Below, in pieces: positions 8,392-16,124 of a stretch of 64,000 nt of DNA. Origin of the DNA: DTU053 sp012520115 (GTDB taxonomy: Bacteria > Bacillota > Clostridia > Oscillospirales > Acutalibacteraceae); the NCBI GenBank assembly GCA_050953725.1, contig JBMNNB010000001.1, positions 124,001 through 188,000 on the forward strand, read 5' to 3'. The position numbers were made by a program, and so were the translations under genes. The notes below the pieces were generated by a model. That model did no database searches. It saw only the letters and a list, made by a program, of their open reading frames with translations, and was not told the origin of the DNA. The stretch's first letter is position 1, and every line of letters starts with the position of its first letter.

Positions 8392-8739
8392 ATGCTCACA
8401 AAGAAAAACCTTAAAGCAGAAGTAAACAGCGTGCAGGAGCTTTTTGAGTACAGGCATGTAGGCTCCTTTAACGGCCAGATGATGAATGTGCTCCAAGCCG
8501 AAAACAGAACGCTGGACTTCCACATCCATGAAAAGGCAGACGAGGTATTTTACTGTATAGAAGGTGAATTTGATATCGAATTAGAGGACGGCTTAGTCCA
8601 TCTGACTGAGGGCGACTTTATTATAATTCCAAAAGGCACTCTGCACCGCCCCGTCTGCAAGGGTCTTGTCAAATGCCTTCTGGTCGAAACCGAAGGCACC
8701 CTTAACGCCGAAAACACCGGCGGAACATACAAAGGATAA
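8392..8739 (+). CDS. Small cupin-domain protein
   Basis: About 115 residues forming one cupin barrel. The metal-site motif 1 is HIHEKADEVFYCIEGEFDIE and motif 2 is GDFIIIPKGTLHRP, with the usual His and Glu ligands. Function unknown; such single cupins bind small metabolites. An in-frame GTG at 8383 overlaps the AGAGGTG ribosome site, so the ATG at 8392 is preferred. Confidence 0.85.
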   Translation: MLTKKNLKAEVNSVQELFEYRHVGSFNGQMMNVLQAENRTLDFHIHEKADEVFYCIEGEFDIELEDGLVHLTEGDFIIIPKGTLHRPVCKGLVKCLLVETEGTLNAENTGGTYKG

Positions 8740-8828
8740 ATCCTGAATATTGTCATAGCTTTAACCTCGACTACATCGCTTTCCCCAAGATGCACCATAA
8801 AGCACTGAGTGCTTGAAATAACGAACTT

Positions 8829-8871
8829 TGTTGTAAGTACAACAGACTAAGCGACACCCGTATGCTATAAT
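8829..8871 (+). promoter_or_regulatory. Activator-type promoter of the rubredoxin-hcp operon
   Basis: A perfect 16-base palindrome TGTTGTAAGTACAACA (8829-8844; half sites TGTTG-N6-CAACA) lies ahead of TATAAT (8866-8871). No good -35 exists at the 17-base position (CAGACT). With +1 near 8878 the palindrome is centred at about -41.5, the class II position for CRP/FNR-type activators. An HcpR-like nitrosative-stress regulator is the natural candidate; this is inference. Confidence 0.65.
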
Positions 8872-8913
8872 CAGCGCAGTCAGCAAGCAAATAAGGGAAA
8901 GGAGAAAGAGAAG

Positions 8914-9078
8914 ATGCAAAAGTACATTTGTGTACCCTGCGGTTACATCTACGACCCGGAGGTCGGCGACCCTGACGGCGGAATTGCGCCCGGCACAGCC
9001 TTTGAGGATATTCCCGACGATTGGGTATGCCCCATTTGCTTTGTGGGCAAGGACGAGTTTGAACCATATGACGATTAA
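8914..9078 (+). CDS. Rubredoxin
   Basis: 54-residue rubredoxin starting MQKYICVPCGYIYDPEVGD. The iron ligands are C6, C9, C39 and C42 (CVPCG and CPICF), with the conserved aromatic core. One-electron carrier, probably the donor to the Hcp encoded 14 bases downstream and possibly to other peroxide- or superoxide-reducing proteins. Ribosome site AAAGGAGAAAGAG before ATG 8914. Confidence 0.96.
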   Translation: MQKYICVPCGYIYDPEVGDPDGGIAPGTAFEDIPDDWVCPICFVGKDEFEPYDD

Positions 9079-9092
9079 CAGGAGGAAATTCA

Positions 9093-10724
9093 ATGAGTAT
9101 GTTTTGCTTTCAATGTCAGGAGACCGCAGGAGGTAAGGGCTGCACCGTCCGTGGAGTGTGCGGAAAGACCGAGGAGGTCGCAAAGCTGCAGGACCTTCTG
9201 ATTTATACCCTCAAGGGCATTTCGGAGATTGTAACTAAGGAAAAGCTCGACGCTGAAAAGCTCGGCGACTTAAACTACGAAATGCTTAACAGCTTATTTA
9301 TGACAATCACCAACGCAAACTTTGACGACGCTGCAATCGAAAGGCAGATTCTTAAAATGCTCTCAGTCCGTGACGAGCTGAGAAGCAACGCCCACGCAGC
9401 AGATTTACACGACGCCGCAACCTTCAGTGTTGATTCAAGGGAAGAAATGCTCAATAAGGCAGCGGATATCGGCGTACTCGCTACCGAGAACGAAGACATA
9501 CGCTCACTTCGTGAGATGATTACATACGGCTTAAAGGGCATGGCGGCCTATACCGAGCACGCAAGGAATATAGGCAAGGAAGACATTTCAATCAGCGCCT
9601 TTATATATGAGGCACTTGCCGCCACACTGAACAATGACCTTAATGCCGACGACCTTGTCGCCCTGACCCTTAAAACAGGCGAATACGGCGTAAAGGCTAT
9701 GGCTCTTCTGGATGAGGCTAATACCTCACGCTACGGCAACCCGGAAATCACTGAGGTCAATATAGGCGTCAGGAAGAACCCGGCAATCCTCATTTCCGGC
9801 CACGACCTCACCGACTTAGAGCAGCTTTTAGAGCAGACACAGGGCACAGGCGTGGATGTATACACCCACAGCGAGATGCTGCCCGCCCACTATTACCCCG
9901 CATTTAAGAAGTACGACAATTTTGCCGGAAACTACGGCAACGCATGGTGGAAGCAGGTCGACGAGTTCGGCCCCTTTAACGGCCCGATTCTTTTCACAAC
10001 AAACTGCATAGTGCCGCCGAGAAAAGAGGAAATCAGAAACAGGATTTTCACCACAGGCTCCGCAGGCTTCCCCGGCTGTAAGCATATAAAGTCCGATAAA
10101 AACGGCAAAAAGGATTTCTCTGAAATCATAGCCCTTGCAAAGACCCTCCCCGCACCCGAGGAAATCGAAACAGGCACGATTATAGGCGGCTTTGCACACA
10201 ATCAGGTAATGGCTTTAGCCGAAAGCATAGTTGACGCAGTCAAATCCGGTGCGATAAGGAAGTTCTTTGTAATGGCAGGCTGCGACGGCAGGATGAAATC
10301 AAGAGCCTATTACACCGAGTTCGCCGAAAAGCTGCCTAAGGACACGGTCATTCTCACCGCAGGCTGCGCCAAGTACCGCTATAATAAGCTGGGTCTCGGC
10401 GACATCGGCGGAATACCGAGAGTTCTTGACGCAGGCCAGTGCAACGACTCATATTCCCTTGCCGTCATTGCCCTCACGCTTAAAGAGGTATTCGGCCTTG
10501 ACGATATTAACAAGCTGCCCATAGCATTCAACATCGCATGGTACGAGCAGAAGGCGGTAATTGTCCTGCTTGCCCTTCTGTACCTCGGCGTTAAGAATAT
10601 ACACCTCGGCCCGACACTGCCGGGCTTCCTCTCCCCGAATGTGGCTAAGGTTTTAGTCGAGAAGTTCGGCATTGCAAGCATCGGCACCGTAGATGAGGAC
10701 ATCGACCTCTTTATGGCACAATAG
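9093..10724 (+). CDS. hcp: Hybrid cluster protein (hydroxylamine/NO reductase)
   Basis: 543 residues, full length. The N-terminal cysteines C5, C8, C17 and C23 (CFQCQETAGGKGC) bind the cubane cluster. Hybrid-cluster segments follow, such as TTNCIVPP, GSAGFPGCKHI, MAGCDGR, TAGCAKYRYNKL, DAGQCNDSYS and EQKAV. Hcp reduces NO or hydroxylamine and protects anaerobes from nitrosative stress. It forms an operon with the rubredoxin upstream. Confidence 0.97.
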   Translation: MSMFCFQCQETAGGKGCTVRGVCGKTEEVAKLQDLLIYTLKGISEIVTKEKLDAEKLGDLNYEMLNSLFMTITNANFDDAAIERQILKMLSVRDELRSNAHAADLHDAATFSVDSREEMLNKAADIGVLATENEDIRSLREMITYGLKGMAAYTEHARNIGKEDISISAFIYEALAATLNNDLNADDLVALTLKTGEYGVKAMALLDEANTSRYGNPEITEVNIGVRKNPAILISGHDLTDLEQLLEQTQGTGVDVYTHSEMLPAHYYPAFKKYDNFAGNYGNAWWKQVDEFGPFNGPILFTTNCIVPPRKEEIRNRIFTTGSAGFPGCKHIKSDKNGKKDFSEIIALAKTLPAPEEIETGTIIGGFAHNQVMALAESIVDAVKSGAIRKFFVMAGCDGRMKSRAYYTEFAEKLPKDTVILTAGCAKYRYNKLGLGDIGGIPRVLDAGQCNDSYSLAVIALTLKEVFGLDDINKLPIAFNIAWYEQKAVIVLLALLYLGVKNIHLGPTLPGFLSPNVAKVLVEKFGIASIGTVDEDIDLFMAQ

Positions 10725-10736
10725 AAATGAAATCCC

Positions 10737-11735
10737 ACTCCCGCCGCCCCCGGCGGGATTTTTCTTGCCCTCCCGACCGCACACCTCGCCCCCGGCGGGC
10801 ATTTCCGGCCATGCCCCAACCCCGCCAAGCCGGCAGGCTTTTCTTCTCCCCGCATGCCTCGCCGCCCGCCCTTCGCCGCATGCCCTTCACCCGGCGGTCG
10901 CTGCCCGCCACACCGCCCCGACTGCACCCGACAGACTTTTCTTCATCGCCTTGCCCGCACACCCCACCCCTCGGAGGGCATTCCCCGCAACCCCTGCGCT
11001 CGCACACCACGACAGGCTTTTCCCCCGCCCCCGGCGGGATTTTTCTTGCCTTCCCGCCCGTACACCACGCCCCCGGCGGGCATTTCCGGCCACGACCCAA
11101 CCCCGCCAAGCCGGCAGGCTTTTCTTCTCCCCGCATGCCTCGCCGCCCGCCCTTCGCCGCATGCCCTTCACCCGGCGGTCGCTGCCCGCCACACCGCCCC
11201 GACTGTACCCGACAGCTACTTGTTCTTGCAACGCCATGCGCCCGCACACCACGCCAGGCTTTTCCCCCGCCCCCGGCGGGATTTTTCCTGCCTTCCCGAC
11301 CGCACACCCCACCCCTCGGAGGGCATTCCCCGCAACCCCTGCGCCCGCACACCACGACAGGCTTTTCCCCCCGCCCCCTCAAACCGCCGGGATATTTTCC
11401 TGCCGACCCCGCCTACAGCGGGGAGTTCCGCCACACCCCCACACCGCCCCGACTGCACCCGACAGACTTTTCTTCATCGCCACGCCCGCACACCCCCCCC
11501 TCGCAGGGCATTTCCCGTCACGACCCAACCCCGTCAAGCCGGCAGACTTTTCTTCATCGCCAGCCCGCACACCTCGCCCCCGGCGGGATTTTTCTTGCCC
11601 TCCCGACCGCACACCCACACCCCGCCGCACAGTTCACCCCGCTATACTCCGATTGCACACCCACCCCACAAACCCCGAAGCACACCACCTGCCCCTCACC
11701 CGGCGGTCGCTGCCCCCTTCCACGGCATTTTTTTC
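10737..11735. repeat. C-rich array of terminator-like repeats between hcp and the AraC gene
   Basis: About 1 kb with strongly C-biased plus strand and no credible gene. A block of about 195 bases (10740-10935) recurs almost unchanged 281 bases later (11021-11216), and parts recur again near 11274 and 11581. The modules end in similar T-rich tails: CGGCGGGATTTTTC (near 10751, 11032, 11274, 11581), GGCAGGCTTTTCTTC (two), GACAGACTTTTCTTCATCGC-like (three) and GACAGGCTTTTCCCC-like (three). Several tails follow a G-rich arm that can pair with the CCGCC stretch before it, so they look like degenerate terminators amplified in tandem. Long frames open in all six frames are an effect of base composition. 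Confidence 0.8.
10740..10766 (+). terminator. Terminator of the rubredoxin-hcp operon
   Basis: CCCGCCG (10740-10746), loop CCCC, CGGCGGG (10751-10757), then ATTTTTCTT. It is also the first module of the repeat array that follows. Confidence 0.85.
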
Positions 11736-11870
11736 TTATGGAGATTGTTTCGGCTGTGCAGAACAGGTATGATATACTCACAAAAAACTTTTTACTTCTG
11801 ATTTGAGCAAGGAATGTCGAGAAATCCTCATTCCTATTCTTTATAATGATGTCGTCAAGAGGTGAGACAG

Positions 11871-12743
11871 ATGACAGAAAAGATTGAAGCGGTCCAGCGT
11901 ATGCAAAGCTATATCGAAGAAAACCTGACAGAACGGATAACTCTTGCCGACCTCTCAAGGGCTTCATATTTCTCCCCGTGGTACTCCGCCCGCATCTTCA
12001 AAGAGCTGACGGGGCTTTCGCCGGCGGACTATATCAGGCGCCTGAAGCTTTCAAAATCCGCTTTACGGCTCAGAGATGAGGGCTGCAAGATTACCGATGT
12101 GGCCTACGATATGGGCTTCGGCAGCGTGGACGGCTATCAGCGGGCATTCTTGCGGGAATTCGGCTGCAACCCTAAGGAATACGCCCTCAATCCCACTCCC
12201 TTGTCGTTGTTCACACCCTTTGGCGTTAAATTCAAGGAGTTTTGGAAGGAGGAGAACAATATGGACGGTATCAGAAATGTGTTTATTCAGATTGTTGAAA
12301 AGCCCGCCCGCAAGGTTATCTTAAAGTGGGGGCAGAAGGCTGATAATTACTGGGATTATTGTGAGGAGGTAGGCTGCGAGGTCTGGGGTATTTTGACGAG
12401 CATCAAGTCCCTGAGCGGCGAGCCGGTCAGCATGTGGCTTCCTCAGCAGTACAGAAAGCCGGGAACCTCGGAATATGTCATGGGAGCGGAGGTCTCTGAG
12501 GACTTCGACGGCCAGATACCCGAAGGCTTCGACATCATCTCACTTCCTAAGGCAAAATACCTTATGTTCCAGGGCGAACCCTTTGCCGAGGAGGACTTCT
12601 GCGATGCAATCAACGCAGTACAGACGGCAATGGACCGCTACGACCCGTCGGTTTTAGGTCTTACCTGGGACGACTCAAATCCCCGCATCCAGCTGGAACC
12701 CGTCGGTACAAGAGGCTATATCGAGCTGAAAGCGGTTAAATAA
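11871..12743 (+). CDS. AraC-family regulator with GyrI-like effector domain
   Basis: About 290 residues. Two helix-turn-helix motifs (residues about 5-105; ITLADLSRASYFSPWYSARI and ITDVAYDMGFGSVDGYQRAF) precede a GyrI/Rob-type C-terminal domain (about 130-290; VFIQIVEKPARKVILKWG, PVSMWLP, LPKAKYLMFQG). The order is like MarA/Rob-type multidrug-binding activators. The start is the ATG at 11871, 5 bases after AGAGGTGA; the upstream GTG at 11862 is inside that ribosome site. Its own terminator has been split by the IS element downstream. Confidence 0.88.
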   Translation: MTEKIEAVQRMQSYIEENLTERITLADLSRASYFSPWYSARIFKELTGLSPADYIRRLKLSKSALRLRDEGCKITDVAYDMGFGSVDGYQRAFLREFGCNPKEYALNPTPLSLFTPFGVKFKEFWKEENNMDGIRNVFIQIVEKPARKVILKWGQKADNYWDYCEEVGCEVWGILTSIKSLSGEPVSMWLPQQYRKPGTSEYVMGAEVSEDFDGQIPEGFDIISLPKAKYLMFQGEPFAEEDFCDAINAVQTAMDRYDPSVLGLTWDDSNPRIQLEPVGTRGYIELKAVK

Positions 12744-12752
12744 TAAGAATTT

Positions 12753-12762
12753 GGCACTCTGC
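12753..12762 (+). terminator. Left arm of the araC-gene terminator, split by the IS element
   Basis: GGCACTCTGC (12753-12762) pairs with GCAGGGTGCC (14494-14503), which is followed by TTTTCTT. Removing the IS and one 3-base duplication restores a 10-base-pair stem (one G-U), a loop of A6C and a T tail. Confidence 0.85.
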
Positions 12763-12836
12763 AAAAATGATATGCTCCCCTTAAAGTAGACAGTGGAAAA
12801 AACAAAACCACTGAAAACAGAGAGGGGAGCATTATT

Positions 12837-13520
12837 GTGTCTCGAAAACCGAAGATTCCGCCGGATGAGAAAATAACTGCAGTGGAAGCATATCTCCACG
12901 GTGAACTGGGTACAACGGAAGCTGTGCAAAAATATAAAATTAGTACGGCAACATGGCGTACCTGGAGGATGTTATACACAACTCGCGGACCCGAAGGGCT
13001 AATGCCACAGTCACAGAACAGAAAATATAGCCCGGCGTTTAAAGAAAATGTGGTTAAGGAGTATCTGGAGGGTAAAAATTCCTTACTTGGATTGTGTAAA
13101 AAGTATTCAATTAGCAGTCATGGTATGGTTCAGTCATGGATAAAGCGATATAATGGTCAAAAGGATTTCCGAAAATCAAATCATGGGAGTGAAACCTGTA
13201 TGACCAAAGGACGCGTAACAACGCTGGACGAGCGTATTGAAATCATTAGCTACTGCATTGAGAATGGTAAAGACTACGGCAAGGCCGTTGAGAAATACCA
13301 TGTATCCTATCAACAAATATACAACTGGGTAAAAAAGTATGAAGAATCCGGAGTAAATGGGCTGATTGACAGGCGCGGCAAGAGGAAACCACTCGAAGAA
13401 ATGACAGAAGTCGAGCGTCTCCGTGCAGAACTTAAAGTTCTTGAAGCCGAAAAGAAGCAAAAAGAAATGGAGATAGAAATATTAAAAAAAGTGCAGGAGG
13501 TAGAAAGGAGGCGGGGCTGA
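12837..13520 (+). CDS. IS3-family transposase OrfA
   Basis: 227 residues, long for OrfA, with two helix-turn-helix modules (about 10-60, KITAVEAYLHGELGTTEAVQ, and about 115-165, RIEIISYCIENGKDYGKAVE) and a C-terminal leucine-rich coiled coil (MTEVERLRAELKVLEAEKK). GTG start after GAGGGGAG. A slippery A AAA AAA at 13484-13490 near the end allows a -1 shift into orfB. Confidence 0.92.
   Translation: MSRKPKIPPDEKITAVEAYLHGELGTTEAVQKYKISTATWRTWRMLYTTRGPEGLMPQSQNRKYSPAFKENVVKEYLEGKNSLLGLCKKYSISSHGMVQSWIKRYNGQKDFRKSNHGSETCMTKGRVTTLDERIEIISYCIENGKDYGKAVEKYHVSYQQIYNWVKKYEESGVNGLIDRRGKRKPLEEMTEVERLRAELKVLEAEKKQKEMEIEILKKVQEVERRRG
13484..13490 (+). promoter_or_regulatory. Programmed -1 frameshift site between orfA and orfB
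   Basis: The heptamer A AAA AAA is in phase with the orfA frame (TTA AAA AAA GTG). After a -1 slip the orfB frame is open without a stop from here to 14407, giving an OrfAB fusion transposase. A purine-rich stretch (GCAGGAGGTAGAAAGGAGG) follows. This is standard IS3-family regulation. Confidence 0.8.
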
Positions 13521-13561
13521 GCGGAGTCAGACAAGAAAACCTGTATATAGTCATTACTGAG

Positions 13562-14407
13562 TTGAGTAGAGAGAAAGGTTATCCCATTGAAAAAATCTGT
13601 AAAATTTTAGATTTGAACCGTTCTTCCTATTACAAGTGGCTTAACCGCTGCAAAAGTGTTAGGGAAGCAGAAAACGAAGATTTGATACACAAGATTAGCT
13701 ATATCTACGCTGAATTCAATGGAATCTATGGATACCGCAGGATAACAGATGAACTAAACAGCCAGTACGGGACTAAATACAACTACAAACGAATTTACCG
13801 GCTGACACGAATAGTGGGACTACAGGCCGTTATCCGTAGAAAGAGGCCAAAATACCAGCACTCTACACCGGAAATTACAGCCGAGAACATTTTAAATAGG
13901 GAGTTTACAGCAGAATGGCTCAATGAAAAATGGCTGACCGATGTAACTGAATTCAAATACGGAAACGGTGAAAAGCTGTATCTTAGCGCTATCCTCGATC
14001 TTAAGGATAAGGGTATTGTCTCATTCGCCATAGGTAAGAACAACAATAACAAGCTTGTTTTTGACACCTTTGATTTAGCTGTTACCAAATATCCGGATGC
14101 CCAACCTTTGTTCCATAGTGACAGAGGATTCCAGTATACGAGCAAATTATTCAAAGCCAAACTGGATAAGGCTGGGATGAAACAGAGCATGTCTCGCGTT
14201 GGCAGATGTATTGATAATGGACCCATGGAAGGCTTCTGGGGTATTCTTAAGTGCGAAATGTATTATCTACATAAATTTGATAACTACGAAAGCCTTGCTG
14301 CAGCCATAGAAGAATATATTCACTTTTATAACTATAACCGCCGCCAGAAGAAACTTAAATGCCTGTCCCCCACATCATACCGCCAGTTGCTTGAAAACGC
14401 TGCATAA
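13562..14407 (+). CDS. IS3-family transposase OrfB (integrase catalytic domain)
   Basis: 281 residues from an in-frame TTG, but probably expressed mainly as the OrfAB fusion because no good ribosome site precedes the TTG. HTH_21 region (YYKWLNRCKS, IYGYRRITDEL) is followed by the rve/DDE core: first Asp in WLTDVTEFKY, second in LFHSDRGFQYTS, Glu in GPMEGFWGILKCEMYY. Complete and without frameshifts. Confidence 0.94.
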   Translation: MSREKGYPIEKICKILDLNRSSYYKWLNRCKSVREAENEDLIHKISYIYAEFNGIYGYRRITDELNSQYGTKYNYKRIYRLTRIVGLQAVIRRKRPKYQHSTPEITAENILNREFTAEWLNEKWLTDVTEFKYGNGEKLYLSAILDLKDKGIVSFAIGKNNNNKLVFDTFDLAVTKYPDAQPLFHSDRGFQYTSKLFKAKLDKAGMKQSMSRVGRCIDNGPMEGFWGILKCEMYYLHKFDNYESLAAAIEEYIHFYNYNRRQKKLKCLSPTSYRQLLENAA

Positions 14408-14411
14408 GAAA

Positions 14412-14450
14412 ACTGGATTCCGTATTAGGCAGAATCCAGTCTTTAAATTT
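14412..14450 (+). terminator. Terminator inside the right end of the IS
   Basis: ACTGGATTC (14412-14420) and GAATCCAGT (14432-14440), followed by CTTTAAATTTTT. Confidence 0.75.
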
Positions 14451-14619
14451 TTATTTTCTTTTCTGTCTACTTGACAGGGAGCGGTTCAAAAACGCAGGGT
14501 GCCTTTTCTTGCCACGCATTCAAAAAGGAAATTCAATAAAATCTGTTCAGCAACGGGCAAATGTGGTATATTGTAAATAACGATGCCTCTAATTCATTTC
14601 GGCAGAACGGAGTGTGCGT

Positions 14620-15222
14620 ATGAAAAATGATCTGATGCTCCTTGTCGGACAGGACGAAAAAATCTTGTACGAAGGCAGGCCGGACAGAACCTGCTTTATT
14701 TTTGAGAGCATATTGAACCCCATGCTGCCCTTTGCTCTGGTCTGGGCACTTATCGACCTCTTTATGTTCAGCCGTGGGGCCGCAAAATCAACCTTCCTGC
14801 TCGGCTTTTTCCTCATTCACATGACCCCGGTGTGGCTGTATCTGAGCGGTGTAATTTTCTCTTTCAGAAAATACAACAACATATATTACATCGTAACCGA
14901 CAGAGCCATATATGTGTCGGGCGGTATTTTCTCACGCAGCTATAACAGAAAACCCTTTGCGGAGCTCGCTCACATACATTTGCACAGGGGAGTTTTTGAC
15001 CAGTATTTCAATGTGGGCGATGTTATTGCCACCAGCGGTCAATTCACGCCGGGAAAAAGTTCCGCCGCAATCAGAATCGACAGTATTGCAGATTATGCGG
15101 ATGTATACAAACTGGTCAAAAAGCTGCAGGAGGACATTTATACTGATATTATGTATCCCAATGCAAAAAGACCTTCGGAGAACCCGGGCTACAAAACAGA
15201 GTACACGGGTTTAGATGAGTAG
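14620..15222 (+). CDS. Membrane protein with bacterial PH domain (YdbS-like)
   Basis: About 200 residues with two hydrophobic segments (about 30-48, PMLPFALVWALIDLFMF, and 58-80, FLLGFFLIHMTPVWLYLSGV), then a bPH2 domain (YIVTDRAIYVSGGIFSRSYN, FAELAHIHLHRGVFDQYFNVG). Function of these proteins is unclear. An in-frame GTG at 14614 lies inside the spacing of ACGGAG, so the ATG at 14620 is preferred. First intact gene after the IS. Confidence 0.8.
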   Translation: MKNDLMLLVGQDEKILYEGRPDRTCFIFESILNPMLPFALVWALIDLFMFSRGAAKSTFLLGFFLIHMTPVWLYLSGVIFSFRKYNNIYYIVTDRAIYVSGGIFSRSYNRKPFAELAHIHLHRGVFDQYFNVGDVIATSGQFTPGKSSAAIRIDSIADYADVYKLVKKLQEDIYTDIMYPNAKRPSENPGYKTEYTGLDE

Positions 15223-15240
15223 GTTTTCTATAACAAAAAC

Positions 15241-15270
15241 GACCGCACATTTTCAGTGCGGTCATCTTTT
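15241..15270 (+). terminator. Terminator of the PH-domain gene
   Basis: GACCGCAC (15241-15248) and GTGCGGTC (15256-15263), then ATCTTTTT. Confidence 0.85.
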
Positions 15271-15273
15271 TAA

Positions 15274-15348
15274 ATTTTGAACTGACGGATGATGCCCTGG
15301 GTCATTAAATCTATATTTTGAACTGACGGATGATGCCCTGGGTCATTA
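15274..15348. repeat. Tandem duplication at the 3' end of the helical-protein gene
   Basis: A 34-base segment starting ATTTTGAACTGACGGATGAT occurs at 15274-15307 and again at 15315-15348, a 41-base period. It duplicates the last codons of the minus-strand gene. The gene now stops within the newer junction but still ends in FKI, so the product is unchanged. Confidence 0.9.
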
Positions 15349-15871
15349 CATCGGCCATTTTCAGTGCCTGAGCCTCTATTTCGTCAAAGATTTTTATGCT
15401 CTTTTTGTATTCGCCCCTCAGCGTGAATACCGCCTCATCCTCGGTCATGCGCAGGTGGTCAAAGAGCAGCTCCTTCCACTGTCGCTTGCTCCAGAAGGGA
15501 TTGATACAAGCAAGGAATTCTGCAATTTCCACAGCATTGTCATACCACTTTTTGCGCTGTTTTTCCACCTCGATAATATTTCTTGCCTTGAGTGCGTTTA
15601 CAAGGGCGGCGGCGATTAAAAGGTGCTCTGTCAGAAGCCTCTTGAACTCCTTTGCCTTGCATTCGCCGTAGAATTTCTCAAGCACCTTTGCAAAGTCGCT
15701 GGGATTCTGTAAAAGCCTGGCTGTAACACACTGGAGATCAGGCAGGTTAAACGCCGTGCTTACGATAAAAAAGCGTGTCCATAGAACATGCTCGAACCAA
15801 AGACGGCGCAGAGTGTTGGACAGCTGCAGCTCACAGCCATTCAGTCCACGCTCAAAGAATAAATTTGACAT
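15311..15871 (-). CDS. All-helical conserved hypothetical protein
   Basis: 186 residues, predicted almost wholly helical with a conserved-looking pattern (LWFEHVLWTRFFIVSTAFNL, LLTEHLLIAAALVNALKA, INPFWSKRQWKELLFDHL, YDEIEAQALKMADVM-like). Similar proteins occur in many Firmicutes and are sometimes mislabelled acetylglutamate kinase; nothing here is kinase-like. GGAGG ribosome site upstream. Role unknown. Confidence 0.75.
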   Translation of the reverse strand: MSNLFFERGLNGCELQLSNTLRRLWFEHVLWTRFFIVSTAFNLPDLQCVTARLLQNPSDFAKVLEKFYGECKAKEFKRLLTEHLLIAAALVNALKARNIIEVEKQRKKWYDNAVEIAEFLACINPFWSKRQWKELLFDHLRMTEDEAVFTLRGEYKKSIKIFDEIEAQALKMADVMTQGIIRQFKI

Positions 15872-16124
15872 ATAGGAATACCTCCAATTATTTCGTCTTA
15901 GTGAATTTAGGCGTAATGCTCTACTTCATTATATGTAGCACCCCGAGTAGTGTGTTTATTAACTTTAGCCTGCAAGGGGACGCAAGACTTCAAAACGGGT
16001 ATTTGCAAAAAATGCGTTCATTTTATTAGGGGGCAGCATATACTTTAATGTGAACAAAGGCGTTCACGGGAAAGGCCTTCGGGCCTTTCCTGTGGGCGCC
16101 CTTTTTGATTTAAGAGGTGCTTTT
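15872..16124. promoter_or_regulatory. Intergenic region and hairpin leader of the asparagine synthetase gene
   Basis: A 13-base-pair hairpin with a TTCG loop, CACGGGAAAGGCC (16065-16077) and GGCCTTTCCTGTG (16082-16094), precedes GGCGCCCTTTTTG, with an outer AAAGGCG that can pair with CGCCCTTT. It resembles an attenuator or terminator only 30 bases ahead of the ATG. No T-box signature is seen. The rest of the interval holds no evident gene. Confidence 0.5.

Larger units (their letters stand above)
12768..14488 (+). mobile_element. IS3-family insertion sequence (IS150-like group)
   Basis: About 1.72 kb bounded by imperfect inverted repeats: left TGATATGCTCCC...AAGTAGACAG (12768-12793) and right, read inward, TGAACCGCTCCC...AAGTAGACAG (14463-14488), 20 of 26 matching. 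The flanks carry AAA at 12765-12767 and 14489-14491, consistent with a 3-base target duplication, although the A run makes its exact position ambiguous. It contains orfA and orfB in the usual -1 arrangement. Ends and genes look intact, so the copy may be active. Confidence 0.92.

Noticed and set aside
10693..11806. Several overlapping Pro/Arg/His-rich or Gly/Arg-rich open frames of 140-360 residues on both strands
   Set aside because: They are open in several frames at once, follow the DNA repeats, lack ribosome sites and have no recognisable domains. They reflect the GC-rich repeat array.
16050..16124. N-terminal extension of asparagine synthase from GTG 16050
   Set aside because: It would bury the essential N-terminal Cys and translate through the leader hairpin.
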